Assembly (NCBI GenBank): GCA_001941025.1
Contig: MSHE01000005.1
Span: forward strand, 29,764 to 93,763
Length of the DNA: 64,000 bases
Direction: 5' to 3'
Source: Lachnospiraceae bacterium Zagget3
GTDB lineage: Bacteria > Bacillota_A > Clostridia > Lachnospirales > Lachnospiraceae
Made by a program: the position numbers and the translations under genes. Below the pieces are notes generated by a model that saw only the letters and a list, made by a program, of their open reading frames with translations, ran no database searches and was not told the origin of the DNA. Every line of letters begins with the position of its first letter. The stretch's first letter is position 1. Positions 15,799-25,218 of the stretch are shown piece by piece.

Positions 15799-17757
15799 TC
15801 AGACGATCCGCTTAAACTTCTTCTCAATCTCCTGCCTCGTCATGGAAACGATCACCGGCCTGCCGTGGGGACAGAAATAAGGATTTTCCAACTTCAACAG
15901 ATCGTCGATCAGACGATCCACCTCCGCGCGGGAAAGCCTCTGGTTGCCTTTGACAGCCGCTTTGCACGACATACTCGCGATCTTCTCCGCCACCAGCTCC
16001 GGCGTATCCTGCTCCGTGACACTGCCAAGCTCATCGACAAGGTCTTTTAACAATTCCTCCCCGTCCAAACCGTACAGATTGTCCGGCACGGCACGAACGG
16101 CATACTCTTTCCCGCCGAACGGCTCGATCACAAAACCAAGCTGTTCAAAGGCAGACTGATAACGGGTAAGCAGTTCCTCCTCCTGCAAAGAAACGGTTAA
16201 CAGGATGGGCGGGCTCACCATTTGGGAGGTGAACTCTTTTTGGTGATAATTGCGCATTGTCTCCTCGTAGAGCACCTTCTCATGCGCCGCGTGCTGATCG
16301 ATCATATAAAAGCGGTCCGCATACTCGACAAGCCAGTAGGTATTAAACAACTGTCCGATCACGCGGTGCGCGGCCCTGGCCTCCTCGCTGAGCAGCGGCG
16401 GCACTTCCTCTTCCCGAAGAGAAGAGGCCTCCTCGTTCCGACCGGGAGAAGCCTCCCCGCTCTGCGTCGGCGGATTCTCCGCGGCAAAATCGGACAATTC
16501 CATCTGCTCCGAATCGGCGGAGGCGGACCGTTCCATCTGCGCCGAATCGGCGGAAGCGGACCGTTCCATCTGCGCCGCTTTTGCGGACGCAGGCAGTTCT
16601 CCAGCGCCGTATTGAAGCGGTTCCCGCGCCTGTGACGCGGCAGGCCCTGCCGTTTTCGCGCGCCGTTTTTCCTCAAACGGCTCGGGGATCTCTTTCTTAT
16701 CAACGGCCGGACGCGCGGCGTTCTTCCCTTTTCCCGGCTCTTCGTTCACCGACACATCGGCGATCAGTTCCCGTTCCGACAGCGCGCGGCGGATCAGGTC
16801 ACGCAGCTGGCGATACATCTCCTGCCCATTGGAAAAACGCAGTTCCATTTTGTTCGGATGGACATTGACATCGACCAGTTCTCCGTCCACACGCAGGTGC
16901 AGTACCGCAAACGGAAACCGATGCTGCATCAGGAATCCGTGATAGGCGTCCTCAATGGCTTTTGAGATCAGGCTGCTCTTGATATATCTCCCGTTGATAA
17001 AACAGCTCTCGAAATTTCGGTTTCCCCTCGACAAATTCGGTTTCCCGACAAAGCCGTAAACTGAAAACGTGTCAAATTCTCCGTTTACCTCCAGCACGTT
17101 TGCGGCAGCCTCTTTCCCGTAAACCGCGTAGATCACATCCAGCAGCCGGCCATTTCCGGACGTGTGCAGACGGGTCTGCCCGTTGTTCTCATACTGAAAG
17201 GAGATTTCCGGATGGGACAGCGCGATCCGCTCCATCAGATCACCGATGTGCGCGGCCTCCGTCTGAGGGGTCTTTAAAAACTTTTTTCGCGCCGGTGTAT
17301 TGTAGAAAAGATTGTTTACCAGAAAGGTCGTGCCGTTCGGCGCGCCGATCTCAGTCAGAGAATCCTCGCGGCCGCCCTCCAGGAGATAACGGCTTCCGGT
17401 CAGGGAGTCCGCTGTCTTTGTAATGAGCTCTACCTGCGCCACGGAGGCGATGCTCGAGAGCGCCTCACCGCGAAAGCCAAGAGACGCGATCGTAGAGAGA
17501 TCCTTCAGCGAACGGATCTTGCTCGTGGAATGCCGGCAGAACGCCGCCCGGATCTGGTCCGCGTCAATCCCGCAGCCGTTGTCGGTCACACGGATCCTCG
17601 TTGTTCCGCCGTCCCGTATTTCCACATGGATGGCCGTCGCGCCCGCGTCAATCGCGTTTTCCACAAGTTCCTTCACAACGGAAGACGGCCGCTCCACGAC
17701 CTCCCCCGCCGCGATCTGGTCAATTGTCTGCTCGTCAAGCAATTGAATCTTCGGCAT
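15799..17757 (-). CDS. mutL: DNA mismatch repair protein MutL, endonuclease type
   Basis: A 652-residue MutL. The N-terminal GHKL ATPase carries NAIDAGA, DNGCGID and FRGEALSSIASV; the family motif NVHPNKMEL follows. A Ser/Ala/Glu linker (about 345-450) includes three copies of an 11-residue unit around QMERSASADS. The C-terminal domain has DQHAAHEKVLYE, matching the metal-dependent nicking endonuclease motif DQHA(X)2E(X)4E, and CPHGRP. This fits species without MutH. ATG at 17757 has AAGG 7 nt upstream; a GTG two codons earlier is possible. Confidence 0.94.
   Translation of the reverse strand: MPKIQLLDEQTIDQIAAGEVVERPSSVVKELVENAIDAGATAIHVEIRDGGTTRIRVTDNGCGIDADQIRAAFCRHSTSKIRSLKDLSTIASLGFRGEALSSIASVAQVELITKTADSLTGSRYLLEGGREDSLTEIGAPNGTTFLVNNLFYNTPARKKFLKTPQTEAAHIGDLMERIALSHPEISFQYENNGQTRLHTSGNGRLLDVIYAVYGKEAAANVLEVNGEFDTFSVYGFVGKPNLSRGNRNFESCFINGRYIKSSLISKAIEDAYHGFLMQHRFPFAVLHLRVDGELVDVNVHPNKMELRFSNGQEMYRQLRDLIRRALSERELIADVSVNEEPGKGKNAARPAVDKKEIPEPFEEKRRAKTAGPAASQAREPLQYGAGELPASAKAAQMERSASADSAQMERSASADSEQMELSDFAAENPPTQSGEASPGRNEEASSLREEEVPPLLSEEARAAHRVIGQLFNTYWLVEYADRFYMIDQHAAHEKVLYEETMRNYHQKEFTSQMVSPPILLTVSLQEEELLTRYQSAFEQLGFVIEPFGGKEYAVRAVPDNLYGLDGEELLKDLVDELGSVTEQDTPELVAEKIASMSCKAAVKGNQRLSRAEVDRLIDDLLKLENPYFCPHGRPVIVSMTRQEIEKKFKRIV
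16498..16600. repeat. 33-bp in-frame tandem repeat in the mutL linker
   Basis: Three copies of a 33-bp unit containing TTCCATCTGC (plus strand, starting at 16498, 16531 and 16564) encode the 11-residue QMERSASADS-type repeats in the disordered MutL linker. The two outer units have diverged slightly. Confidence 0.8.
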
Positions 17758-17779
17758 AGTCACACCTTGCTCTCTTGTA

Positions 17780-20452
17780 TTACCAACGGTTTTTGATCTT
17801 GCTCTGCAGCTCCTGCAGTTTGTTTAAGGCTTCCAGCGGGGTCAGGTTTGTGAGATCCAACTCCTCGATCTCACGGAGAATATCCGCGTCGCTTTTCGCG
17901 TCAAAAAGAGTCATCTGGCCCAATTCCAGTTCGTCCGTTCCCTGCGCCGCGTCAAGAGCCGAATCGGGCAGCGGGATTCCCTCCACCGCCAGATAATTTA
18001 AATCCGTCCGTTCCAATTCGGCGCAGATCTCTTTCGCCCGCCGGATCACCTCATCGGGTACGCCGGCCAGTTTGGCCACCTGTATTCCGTAGCTCTTGTC
18101 CGCTCCGCCGGGAACGATCCTGCGCAAAAAGACAATCTCGTCGCCGCGCTCCTTGACCGCGATGCGGTAGTTATGGACATTTAAGAGCCTTCCTTCCAGC
18201 TCGGTCAGTTCGTGATAATGGGTCGCGAACAGGGTACGGGCACCCAGTCTTCCGGAATCGCTTATGTACTCCACGACGGCCCACGCGATCGACAATCCGT
18301 CCATGGTACTCGTTCCCCGCCCGATCTCGTCCAGGATCAACAGGCTGTTCGCTGTCGCGTTCTTTAAGATATTCGCGACCTCCGTCATCTCCACCATAAA
18401 TGTGCTCTGTCCGGAGGCAAGATCATCCGATGCCCCCACTCTGGTAAAGATGCGGTCGACCAGTCCGATATCGGCCGAGGCGGCCGGCACAAACGATCCC
18501 ATCTGCGCCATCAGGACGATCAGCGCGTTCTGTCGCATGTAGGTGGATTTTCCGGCCATATTCGGGCCGGTGATGATGGAGATGCGGTTTTCCTCCTTGT
18601 CAAGGACCATGTCGTTGGCGACAAACAGTTCATTCCCCATCATGCGTTCCACAACCGGGTGCCTGCCATCCCGAATATCCACAATGCCGCTCTCATTTAC
18701 GGACGGCCTCACATATCCGTTCCGTTCCGCGACCATGGCAAGCGAGGCAAAGACATCCAGCGCGGCCACACATTTCGCGGTCCTTTGAATCCGCTCCACC
18801 TCGGCAACGATTGTTTCCCGCACCCGGCAGAACAGGTCATACTCCAGCGCAAGAAGTTTTTCCTCCGCGCCCAGGATCTCCTCTTCCAGCTTTTCCAATT
18901 CCGGTGTGACATAGCGTTCCGCGTTGGCGAGCGTCTGCTTTCGGACAAAGTAGTCCGGCACAAGATCCCGGTTGGAATTGGTCACTTCCAGATAATATCC
19001 GAACACGCGGTTATAACGGATCCGCAGGTTCTTGATGCCTGTCTTTTCGCGTTCCTCCTCCTCCAATTGCGCAAGCCAGTTTTTCCCCTCGATGCGGGCA
19101 CTGCGAAGCCGGTCCACATCCGGATCAAATCCGTCCCGGATCAGGCCTCCGTCACGCAGCGTGATCGGCGGATCCTCCGCGATCGCACGGTCGATCAGGT
19201 CACAGAGATCCTCGAGCGGATCCAGATTTTCCCCGATATGACAGAGCAGTTTTGCGTTGAAATCGGAAAGCAATGTCCGGATCGCCGGCAGCATGGAGAG
19301 GGAACTTCCCAGCGCGATCAGATCCCGCGCGTTGGCCGTATGGTAGATCACACGACCGATCAGACGTTCCAGATCATAGATCGGATTCAGATACTCCCGC
19401 AGCTCTTCCCGCGTGATCAGATTTTTATACAATTCTTCCACCGCGTCGAGACGTCGGTCGATCGCGGCCGGATCGATCAGTGGCTGCTCCAAAAATCCGC
19501 GCAGCATACGGGCTCCCATGGCAGTCTTTGTCCGATCCAGCACCCACAGAAGCGACCCCCTCTTTTGCTTCTCCCGCAGCGTTTCCACCAGTTCCAGATT
19601 GCGCCGGGCCGCCGCGTCGAGGATCATATATTTCCCGCCAAGATACGGCTCCAAACGGGAAATATGGGAAAGCGTGGTCTTCTGCATCTCCTGCAGATAA
19701 GACAACAGAGCTCCCGCCGCAAGAATGCCGCAATCAAACGCGCCCAACCCGAGGTCGTCCGTCGAGGCAACGCCAAAATGCGCACAGAGCGTTTCTTTTG
19801 CTTTTTGATCGTCGAACAGGGACGCCTCCGGAAAATAGATCGCGATCCCGTATCGTTCCCGCAATTCTTCCAAATCCAGGCCGCTCATCGCGAACGCTTC
19901 ATTTCCGATGATCTCCGAAGGCATATATTTACTGATCTCGTCAAACAGTTTGCGCGGCGAGTCGACCTCTGTCACAAAGTAGTCTCCGGTTGTCACGTCC
20001 GCAATGGAAAGTCCGAAACGGGAATCCATACAGACAACACACATGATGTAATTGTTTTTGCTCTCGTCCAGCGATTCGGTGTCGAGATTCGTGCCGGGCG
20101 TCACAATGCGGATGACATCGCGCCGTACGATGCCCTTTGCTTCTTTCGGGTCTTCCACCTGCTCACAGATCGCCGCCTTGTAACCGCGGGATACAAGCTT
20201 TGTAAGATAGGAGTCAACCGCGTGAAACGGGACCCCGCACATCGGCGCGCGCTCCTCGAGACCGCAGTTTTTCCCCGTAAGCGTAAGTTCCAGCTCTCTC
20301 GACGCCGTAGTGGCATCCTCAAAAAACATCTCGTAAAAATCTCCGAGACGATAAAAAAGGATACAGTCCGGATAATCGCGTTTGATATCCAGATATTGCT
20401 GCATCATCGGGGTGACCTGATTGTAATCCACTTCCGCTGCATTCATACGCAT
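17780..20452 (-). CDS. mutS: DNA mismatch recognition protein MutS
   Basis: An 890-residue MutS1. The mismatch-reading element FYRLGDFYEMFFEDA is near residues 34-48 and contains the Phe-x-Glu that stacks on the mispair. The ATPase has TGPNMAGKSTYMRQ (Walker A), LDEIGRGTSTMDG (Walker B/signature) and ATHYHEL. The C-terminus ends with a short helical segment. It begins 28 bp after the FAD enzyme and is followed by mutL after 16 bp. Two Met codons (20452 and 20446) are both usable. Confidence 0.96.
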   Translation of the reverse strand: MRMNAAEVDYNQVTPMMQQYLDIKRDYPDCILFYRLGDFYEMFFEDATTASRELELTLTGKNCGLEERAPMCGVPFHAVDSYLTKLVSRGYKAAICEQVEDPKEAKGIVRRDVIRIVTPGTNLDTESLDESKNNYIMCVVCMDSRFGLSIADVTTGDYFVTEVDSPRKLFDEISKYMPSEIIGNEAFAMSGLDLEELRERYGIAIYFPEASLFDDQKAKETLCAHFGVASTDDLGLGAFDCGILAAGALLSYLQEMQKTTLSHISRLEPYLGGKYMILDAAARRNLELVETLREKQKRGSLLWVLDRTKTAMGARMLRGFLEQPLIDPAAIDRRLDAVEELYKNLITREELREYLNPIYDLERLIGRVIYHTANARDLIALGSSLSMLPAIRTLLSDFNAKLLCHIGENLDPLEDLCDLIDRAIAEDPPITLRDGGLIRDGFDPDVDRLRSARIEGKNWLAQLEEEEREKTGIKNLRIRYNRVFGYYLEVTNSNRDLVPDYFVRKQTLANAERYVTPELEKLEEEILGAEEKLLALEYDLFCRVRETIVAEVERIQRTAKCVAALDVFASLAMVAERNGYVRPSVNESGIVDIRDGRHPVVERMMGNELFVANDMVLDKEENRISIITGPNMAGKSTYMRQNALIVLMAQMGSFVPAASADIGLVDRIFTRVGASDDLASGQSTFMVEMTEVANILKNATANSLLILDEIGRGTSTMDGLSIAWAVVEYISDSGRLGARTLFATHYHELTELEGRLLNVHNYRIAVKERGDEIVFLRRIVPGGADKSYGIQVAKLAGVPDEVIRRAKEICAELERTDLNYLAVEGIPLPDSALDAAQGTDELELGQMTLFDAKSDADILREIEELDLTNLTPLEALNKLQELQSKIKNRW

Positions 20453-20480
20453 TTATTCCATGTCTGTGTCTTCCAGTCTC

Positions 20481-21776
20481 TTACAACACGCTGTCCGCGC
20501 TTCCGCTGCCTTTACTCTGTCCTGCCGCGTGATGCCCGGCCAGATAACCGCTTGTCCAGGCCCACTGCAGATTATATCCGCCACAGATCCCGTCCACATT
20601 CAGGATCTCCCCGGCAAAGAAAAGGCCGGGCACCAGCTTCGACTGCATATCGGGACCGATTTCCCGCAGTGGGACACCGCCGCATGTCGTCTGCGCGTGC
20701 TCCATGGATCCGGTCCCGCTGATCGGAAGAATGGTTTCTTTTAGCAGCGCCGCGAGCTGCGCCGCCTGCTCCTGCCCCGTCTCGCGGGAATATTGATGCG
20801 CGGGGGCAAACGCGAGATTTAAGCTGTCACAGAACATGGCCGCCAGCTTCTGATTGCAGAGTCCACATAGGATGTGATACCAGCTCTTGTAGCTGCCGAG
20901 GCGATCGGCAAGATCCATAAGAAAGGCGGCCAGTTCTTCCTGCGCAGAATCAGGAAAAAAGTCAATCCGCGCCTCCACTTGTCTGTGGTCGGCGAGCGCG
21001 ATCGACGCGAACCGGCTCACCTGAAACACCGGAATCCCGGAGACGGACGACTCGGTAAACTGCAGTTCTCCCCGGTCGGAAGACACTTCTTCCCCGTCCA
21101 CATACAGCGCCACCGACCCGTCGCAGCGGACGCCCGCGGTCCGCCGAAGCCACTTCTCCTTGGATGTCAGAGGCACAAGGGCAGGCAGAGGGTTCTGCAC
21201 GCTGTGCCCGAGCCCCATTGCGTAGAGATAACCGCTCCCGTCACTTCCCGTCTTCGGCGCGGCCTTGCCGCCGGTCGCCAAAATACACTTGCGCGTATCG
21301 AATTCGTCGGTACGCATGGCAATGTGAAAAACGCCGTTCTCCACTGTCACATCAGAGATGTCGATATCGTTTTGGATCTCCACCCCTTTGTGTTCCGCCT
21401 CTTCCAGAAGCGCTTCCCGGATCGTGGAAGCCTGGCTGCTGAGCGGATAATAATAGCCGTCCCGCTCTTTCGCGTAAACACCGATCTTCTCAAAAAAGGC
21501 GATCGTATCCGCAGACGAAAACTGCCCGAATGCATCGTCAAGCAACGCCGGATCGTCGCTGCGATAACAGGAAGGATCCTGAAACGAATTTGTAAAATTG
21601 CATCTCCCGTTTCCGGTGGAAAGAATCTTCTTTCCGGGAACGGAATGGTGATTTAAAACGAGAACCGAAGCCCCCTCTGAGGCTGCGGCGATGGCAGCCA
21701 TCAGGCCGGACGCGCCCGCTCCGATCACGATCACATCCCGGTATTGATTGGACATGGAAGAATTTTTTCTCGGCAA
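20481..21776 (-). CDS. FAD-dependent oxidoreductase, HI0933/BaiN-like
   Basis: A 431-residue flavoprotein. The dinucleotide-binding VIGAGASGLMAAIAAA lies near residues 15-31, followed by GKKILSTGNGRCNFTN typical of the HI0933-like family; FAGEILNVDGICGGYNLQWAWTSGYLAG near the C-terminus completes the FAD site. Members include bile-acid dehydrogenases (BaiN), but most are uncharacterised, so the substrate is unknown. The TTG at 21776 is preferred because AGGAGG lies 8 nt upstream; the internal ATG at 21755 has no ribosome-binding site. Confidence 0.85.
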   Translation of the reverse strand: MPRKNSSMSNQYRDVIVIGAGASGLMAAIAAASEGASVLVLNHHSVPGKKILSTGNGRCNFTNSFQDPSCYRSDDPALLDDAFGQFSSADTIAFFEKIGVYAKERDGYYYPLSSQASTIREALLEEAEHKGVEIQNDIDISDVTVENGVFHIAMRTDEFDTRKCILATGGKAAPKTGSDGSGYLYAMGLGHSVQNPLPALVPLTSKEKWLRRTAGVRCDGSVALYVDGEEVSSDRGELQFTESSVSGIPVFQVSRFASIALADHRQVEARIDFFPDSAQEELAAFLMDLADRLGSYKSWYHILCGLCNQKLAAMFCDSLNLAFAPAHQYSRETGQEQAAQLAALLKETILPISGTGSMEHAQTTCGGVPLREIGPDMQSKLVPGLFFAGEILNVDGICGGYNLQWAWTSGYLAGHHAAGQSKGSGSADSVL

Positions 21777-21788
21777 GGGAACTCCCTC

Positions 21789-23456
21789 CTATCTCAACAA
21801 ATGTAATTTTTTCGCGACGCGCGCGATGCCGGCGCCCCGCGGGAAGCTCTGCAGCTCCTCTTCCGTGATGCCGCGGACCAGGAGAAGGAACACGGCATAG
21901 ACGATGACTCCGACAACGATCCCAATGATCGTCGCGAGCGCGTTGCTTCCCGAAAACCGGTTGATCAGGAAATAGACGACATAGACGATGACGCCCATCA
22001 GCACGGCCGCGACAGCCGGCAGGACATAGGTCCGTTTTATGTTTACCTTAAAGCCGGAATATTTGTGCACGGACAAACCGTTTAGGATACACATCACAAG
22101 AGAAAACACAATGTTTCCGACGATCATGGTGTAGATGTTCAAATGGAACACATACAGGCAGATCGGCACGGACGCGATGTTGGCCGCCAGAGAGATCACC
22201 GCGTTGCGGATCGGGATCCGCATCCGGTCAATGCTCTGCAGCACCGCGTTCGACAGAGTCGAGATGGAATAAAACAGCACCGTGATCGCGCCGGCCTGAA
22301 GAAGCCGCGCGGCCAGCACGTCCTGCGTTGTGTTATATAAAAGGTCAATGATCGGCCTGGCCAGCACTGCCAGACCCACCGCGCACGGGATCGCGATGAT
22401 CATGATAAAACGCAGCGCCAGATTGATACGGTGCCGGACCTGATCCGGATCTTTCCTCGCGAACGCGGCGGACACCGCCGGCACAATACTCGAGGCGATC
22501 GCGGTAGAGATCGCGATCGGCACATTGATCAAAACGCGGTAATAGCCGGAATATACACCCCACCACAGGGATACCGTGTCTGCCAGGTTGCCCTGCGCGA
22601 TGGCCAGGTTTTTAAACAGTCCCTGGTCCACGATTGAGACCAGATTGTAAAGCGTGGTGCTCAAGAGGATCGGAAAGATCGTCATAAGCAGAACTTTTAT
22701 GACCGATCCGAAGGGCTCCTCCTCGGTCTGATGCAGGCTTTGCTCGCGGCGGATGTCCTTTTTAAAGTTTCTCCGATAAAGGACAAACATGATCGCGATA
22801 CAGATCAGGCCGACAGCGGCACCGACACCTGTCCCCAGCGTGCCTCCGGCCGCGCCGTAAGCCTCCGCGTAGTGTTGGTCTCCGCCCAGCACGGCGGCGA
22901 TCCTCGTCCCGTATCCGAACAACACAAAAGCCGCGGCGACACTGACGACCGCGTTGACGATCTGCTCTAAGATCTGGGAAATAGCACTCGGCACCATAGT
23001 CCCCAGACCTTGGAAAAAACCGCGCAGTACCCCCAGGATAGCGACGATAATCAGTGTCGGGGCTAACACGCGAAGAGCCAGAAAACTGAGCGGCGTCTGA
23101 AAAACACGGGTTAAAAATCCGGCGCCGAAAAAGATAAAGATACAGCCCGCGGTACCGGTGATGATCGCGATGAGCATCGCGCCGAGATATACGCGATTGG
23201 TGTTCTGTCGTTCCCGTCTGGCCATGCGGATCGAGACCAGTTTGGAGACGGCCATCGGGAGACTGTAGGAAGAGATGAGCAGAACCAGACTGTAAATCTC
23301 GTAAGCGCAGCTGTAATAGTCATTGCCGTATTCCCCGATGATATTGGTCATCGGGATCCGATAAACCATTCCTATGATCCGGCTTACGATCGAGGCAATG
23401 GCCAGCACGGACCCCTGCACCAAAATGGAAGTGTCGCTTCTTCTATTGTTATTCAT
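21789..23456 (-). CDS. MOP-superfamily polysaccharide/lipid flippase (SpoVB/MurJ-like)
   Basis: A 555-residue membrane protein with about 14 hydrophobic helices and the N-terminal pattern of SpoVB/Wzx-like transporters (GSVLAIASIVSRIIGMVYRIPMTNIIG). Relatives move lipid-linked sugars, including lipid II, across the membrane. Its place upstream of the mre/PBP2/rodA genes fits a cell-wall lipid II or polymer flippase role, but the exact cargo is not determined by sequence. It ends 12 bp before the FAD enzyme start. Confidence 0.82.
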   Translation of the reverse strand: MNNNRRSDTSILVQGSVLAIASIVSRIIGMVYRIPMTNIIGEYGNDYYSCAYEIYSLVLLISSYSLPMAVSKLVSIRMARRERQNTNRVYLGAMLIAIITGTAGCIFIFFGAGFLTRVFQTPLSFLALRVLAPTLIIVAILGVLRGFFQGLGTMVPSAISQILEQIVNAVVSVAAAFVLFGYGTRIAAVLGGDQHYAEAYGAAGGTLGTGVGAAVGLICIAIMFVLYRRNFKKDIRREQSLHQTEEEPFGSVIKVLLMTIFPILLSTTLYNLVSIVDQGLFKNLAIAQGNLADTVSLWWGVYSGYYRVLINVPIAISTAIASSIVPAVSAAFARKDPDQVRHRINLALRFIMIIAIPCAVGLAVLARPIIDLLYNTTQDVLAARLLQAGAITVLFYSISTLSNAVLQSIDRMRIPIRNAVISLAANIASVPICLYVFHLNIYTMIVGNIVFSLVMCILNGLSVHKYSGFKVNIKRTYVLPAVAAVLMGVIVYVVYFLINRFSGSNALATIIGIVVGVIVYAVFLLLVRGITEEELQSFPRGAGIARVAKKLHLLR

Positions 23457-23500
23457 ATATACCTCGCTTGAACGATTTCATGGCCTGTCACGGCACACGA

Positions 23501-23998
23501 TCATCTCGTTATATTTAACACATCCAGAATCCGGCTTTGACGCGCTTCCATCTCCGCTCTTTCCTTCGGTTCCATGTGATCATATCCCATGAGGTGCAGC
23601 ATGCTGTGCACCAGCAAAAACGCATACTCACGCCTCTCGCTGTGCCCGTAGGCATCCGCCTGCGCATGCACTTTGTCGACGGACAAAACGATATCGCCGA
23701 GCGGCACTTCCCCGGTGTCCGGATCGGCGTAAATCTCCCACGCATTCTCCAGGGCTGAAAAATTCGCAGGGCTCTCATAAGGGATCATCGGAAACGAGAG
23801 GACATCCGTTGCCGCGTCGATCCCGCGCGTCTCCTGATTGATCGCGCGGATCTCCGGATTGCCTGTCAACAAAACAGACACTTCCGCTTCATAGGGAAAC
23901 CCTTCCTGCTCCAACACGGTCTGTACGACCCGCTGCGCCAGCTCACGGTAGTGAAACGTAAATTCCGGCTTTTTTTCACAGGTGATCCAAACCGTCAT
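23501..23998 (-). CDS. ybeY: Endoribonuclease YbeY, rRNA maturation factor
   Basis: A 165-residue metal-dependent RNase for 16S rRNA 3'-end processing and ribosome quality control. The zinc site HSMLHLMGYDH near residues 130-140 matches the family HGxLHLxGYDH with Ser in place of the first Gly. The element ETRGIDAATDVLSFPM is near residue 58. It follows phoH by 9 bp, the standard phoH-ybeY order. Confidence 0.94.
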   Translation of the reverse strand: MTVWITCEKKPEFTFHYRELAQRVVQTVLEQEGFPYEAEVSVLLTGNPEIRAINQETRGIDAATDVLSFPMIPYESPANFSALENAWEIYADPDTGEVPLGDIVLSVDKVHAQADAYGHSERREYAFLLVHSMLHLMGYDHMEPKERAEMEARQSRILDVLNITR

Positions 23999-24007
23999 CC
24001 CGCTCTC

Positions 24008-25003
24008 CTACTTTCGATTCTTCGACTGGTGACTCTTGTCGCGTGAGGATTGATGTGTCTCATACTCCTCATATGCTTTGACAATCTTCTGGACAAGTGG
24101 ATGCCGCACGACATCCTGACTGGTCAGGCGGCAGGTGGCAATGTCGGGAATCTTTTTTACCACCTTCAGAGCCACATCCAGCCCGGACTTTGCGCCCGGC
24201 GGAAGGTCTTTTTGGGTGAGGTCTCCGGTCACGACCACCTTGGATCCGAAGCCGATGCGCGTCAGGAACATCTTCATCTGCGCCGGCGTCGTATTCTGTG
24301 CCTCATCAAGGATGATAAACGCGTTGTCAAGCGTCCGCCCGCGCATATAGGCAAGCGGCGCCACCTCGATCAATCCCCGCTCCTGATTCCGCAGAAAACT
24401 TTCCGGCCCCATGATCGCGTAGAGCGCGTCATAGAGCGGCCTGAGATACGGGTCGATCTTGCTCTGCAAGTCGCCGGGAAGAAAGCCCAGCCGTTCCCCC
24501 GCTTCGATGGCAGGCCTTGTTAAAATGATCCGGCTGACCTGCTCCTTTTTAAAGGACGTGATCGCCATCGCCATGGCCAGATAGGTCTTGCCGGTGCCGG
24601 CCGGTCCGATCCCGAACACGATCATCTTGTCGCGAATCTGCTCCACATAATCTTTTTGTCCGAGCGTCTTGGGTTTTACCGCTTTTCCGTCGATCGTGTG
24701 ACAGATGATCTCGCTGTCCGCTTCCAAAAGCGCATGTCGATTGATCGCGCATGTCTCCAACGCATAGGTAACATTTTGCTGCGTGATATCATTTCCCCTC
24801 TTTGAAAGCGCGAGCAATTCATCGATCACGGCACAGGCGGCGTCCACCCCTTCCGCGGAACCCGCCACTTTCATACCGTTATCCCGGGCGGTAAGCGTCA
24901 CGCCCGTATCTTTTTCAATCATCTTGAGCCAGCTGTCAAATTCACCAAACACATTGGTCATGTGCGCTATGGGGATTTCAATCGTCTGCTGCGTCAGTTC
25001 CAT
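24008..25003 (-). CDS. phoH: PhoH-like ATPase
   Basis: A 331-residue PhoH/PhoL protein. An N-terminal KH-like region (about 1-85) is followed by a P-loop ATPase with GPAGTGKTYLAMA (Walker A near residue 135), FIILDEAQNTTPAQMKMFLTR (Walker B) and VTGDLTQKDLP. Proteins of this family are linked to RNA metabolism together with YbeY. This gene heads the long minus-strand train ending at 4688; an extended -10 promoter candidate lies about 43 bp upstream. Confidence 0.94.
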   Translation of the reverse strand: MELTQQTIEIPIAHMTNVFGEFDSWLKMIEKDTGVTLTARDNGMKVAGSAEGVDAACAVIDELLALSKRGNDITQQNVTYALETCAINRHALLEADSEIICHTIDGKAVKPKTLGQKDYVEQIRDKMIVFGIGPAGTGKTYLAMAMAITSFKKEQVSRIILTRPAIEAGERLGFLPGDLQSKIDPYLRPLYDALYAIMGPESFLRNQERGLIEVAPLAYMRGRTLDNAFIILDEAQNTTPAQMKMFLTRIGFGSKVVVTGDLTQKDLPPGAKSGLDVALKVVKKIPDIATCRLTSQDVVRHPLVQKIVKAYEEYETHQSSRDKSHQSKNRK

Positions 25004-25045
25004 GGATGCTTCCTTTCTCTTCTCAGGACAAACTTTCCTTTTTCT

Positions 25046-25073
25046 ATCATACCATGATTTGCTGAAATTGACA
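25046..25073 (-). promoter_or_regulatory. Candidate extended -10 promoter for phoH and the downstream train
   Basis: On the minus strand the sequence TGGTATGAT (25054-25046) is an extended -10 (TGn plus TATGAT). A weak -35 (TGTCAA) lies 16 nt upstream. The expected start is about 35 nt before the phoH ATG. Confidence 0.55.
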
Positions 25074-25129
25074 CCCGTTTCTTATGTTATTTTTATCACC
25101 TGACGATCCCCACATTCTTCCCGATGCGG

Positions 25130-25158
25130 TTGAAACCGACTTGCAAATATTGTAAAAT
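25130..25158 (+). promoter_or_regulatory. Candidate sigma-A promoter of the plus-strand MBOAT operon
   Basis: TTGAAA (25130-25135), 17-nt spacer, TAAAAT (25153-25158), about 60 nt upstream of the MBOAT start. It is the only plus-strand promoter needed in the window and diverges from the phoH promoter. Confidence 0.65.
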
Positions 25159-25218
25159 AATACCACATCTAAACGCGTTCATTTTCAAATTTTTCTATAT
25201 TTACAGGGAGTGCTGGCC

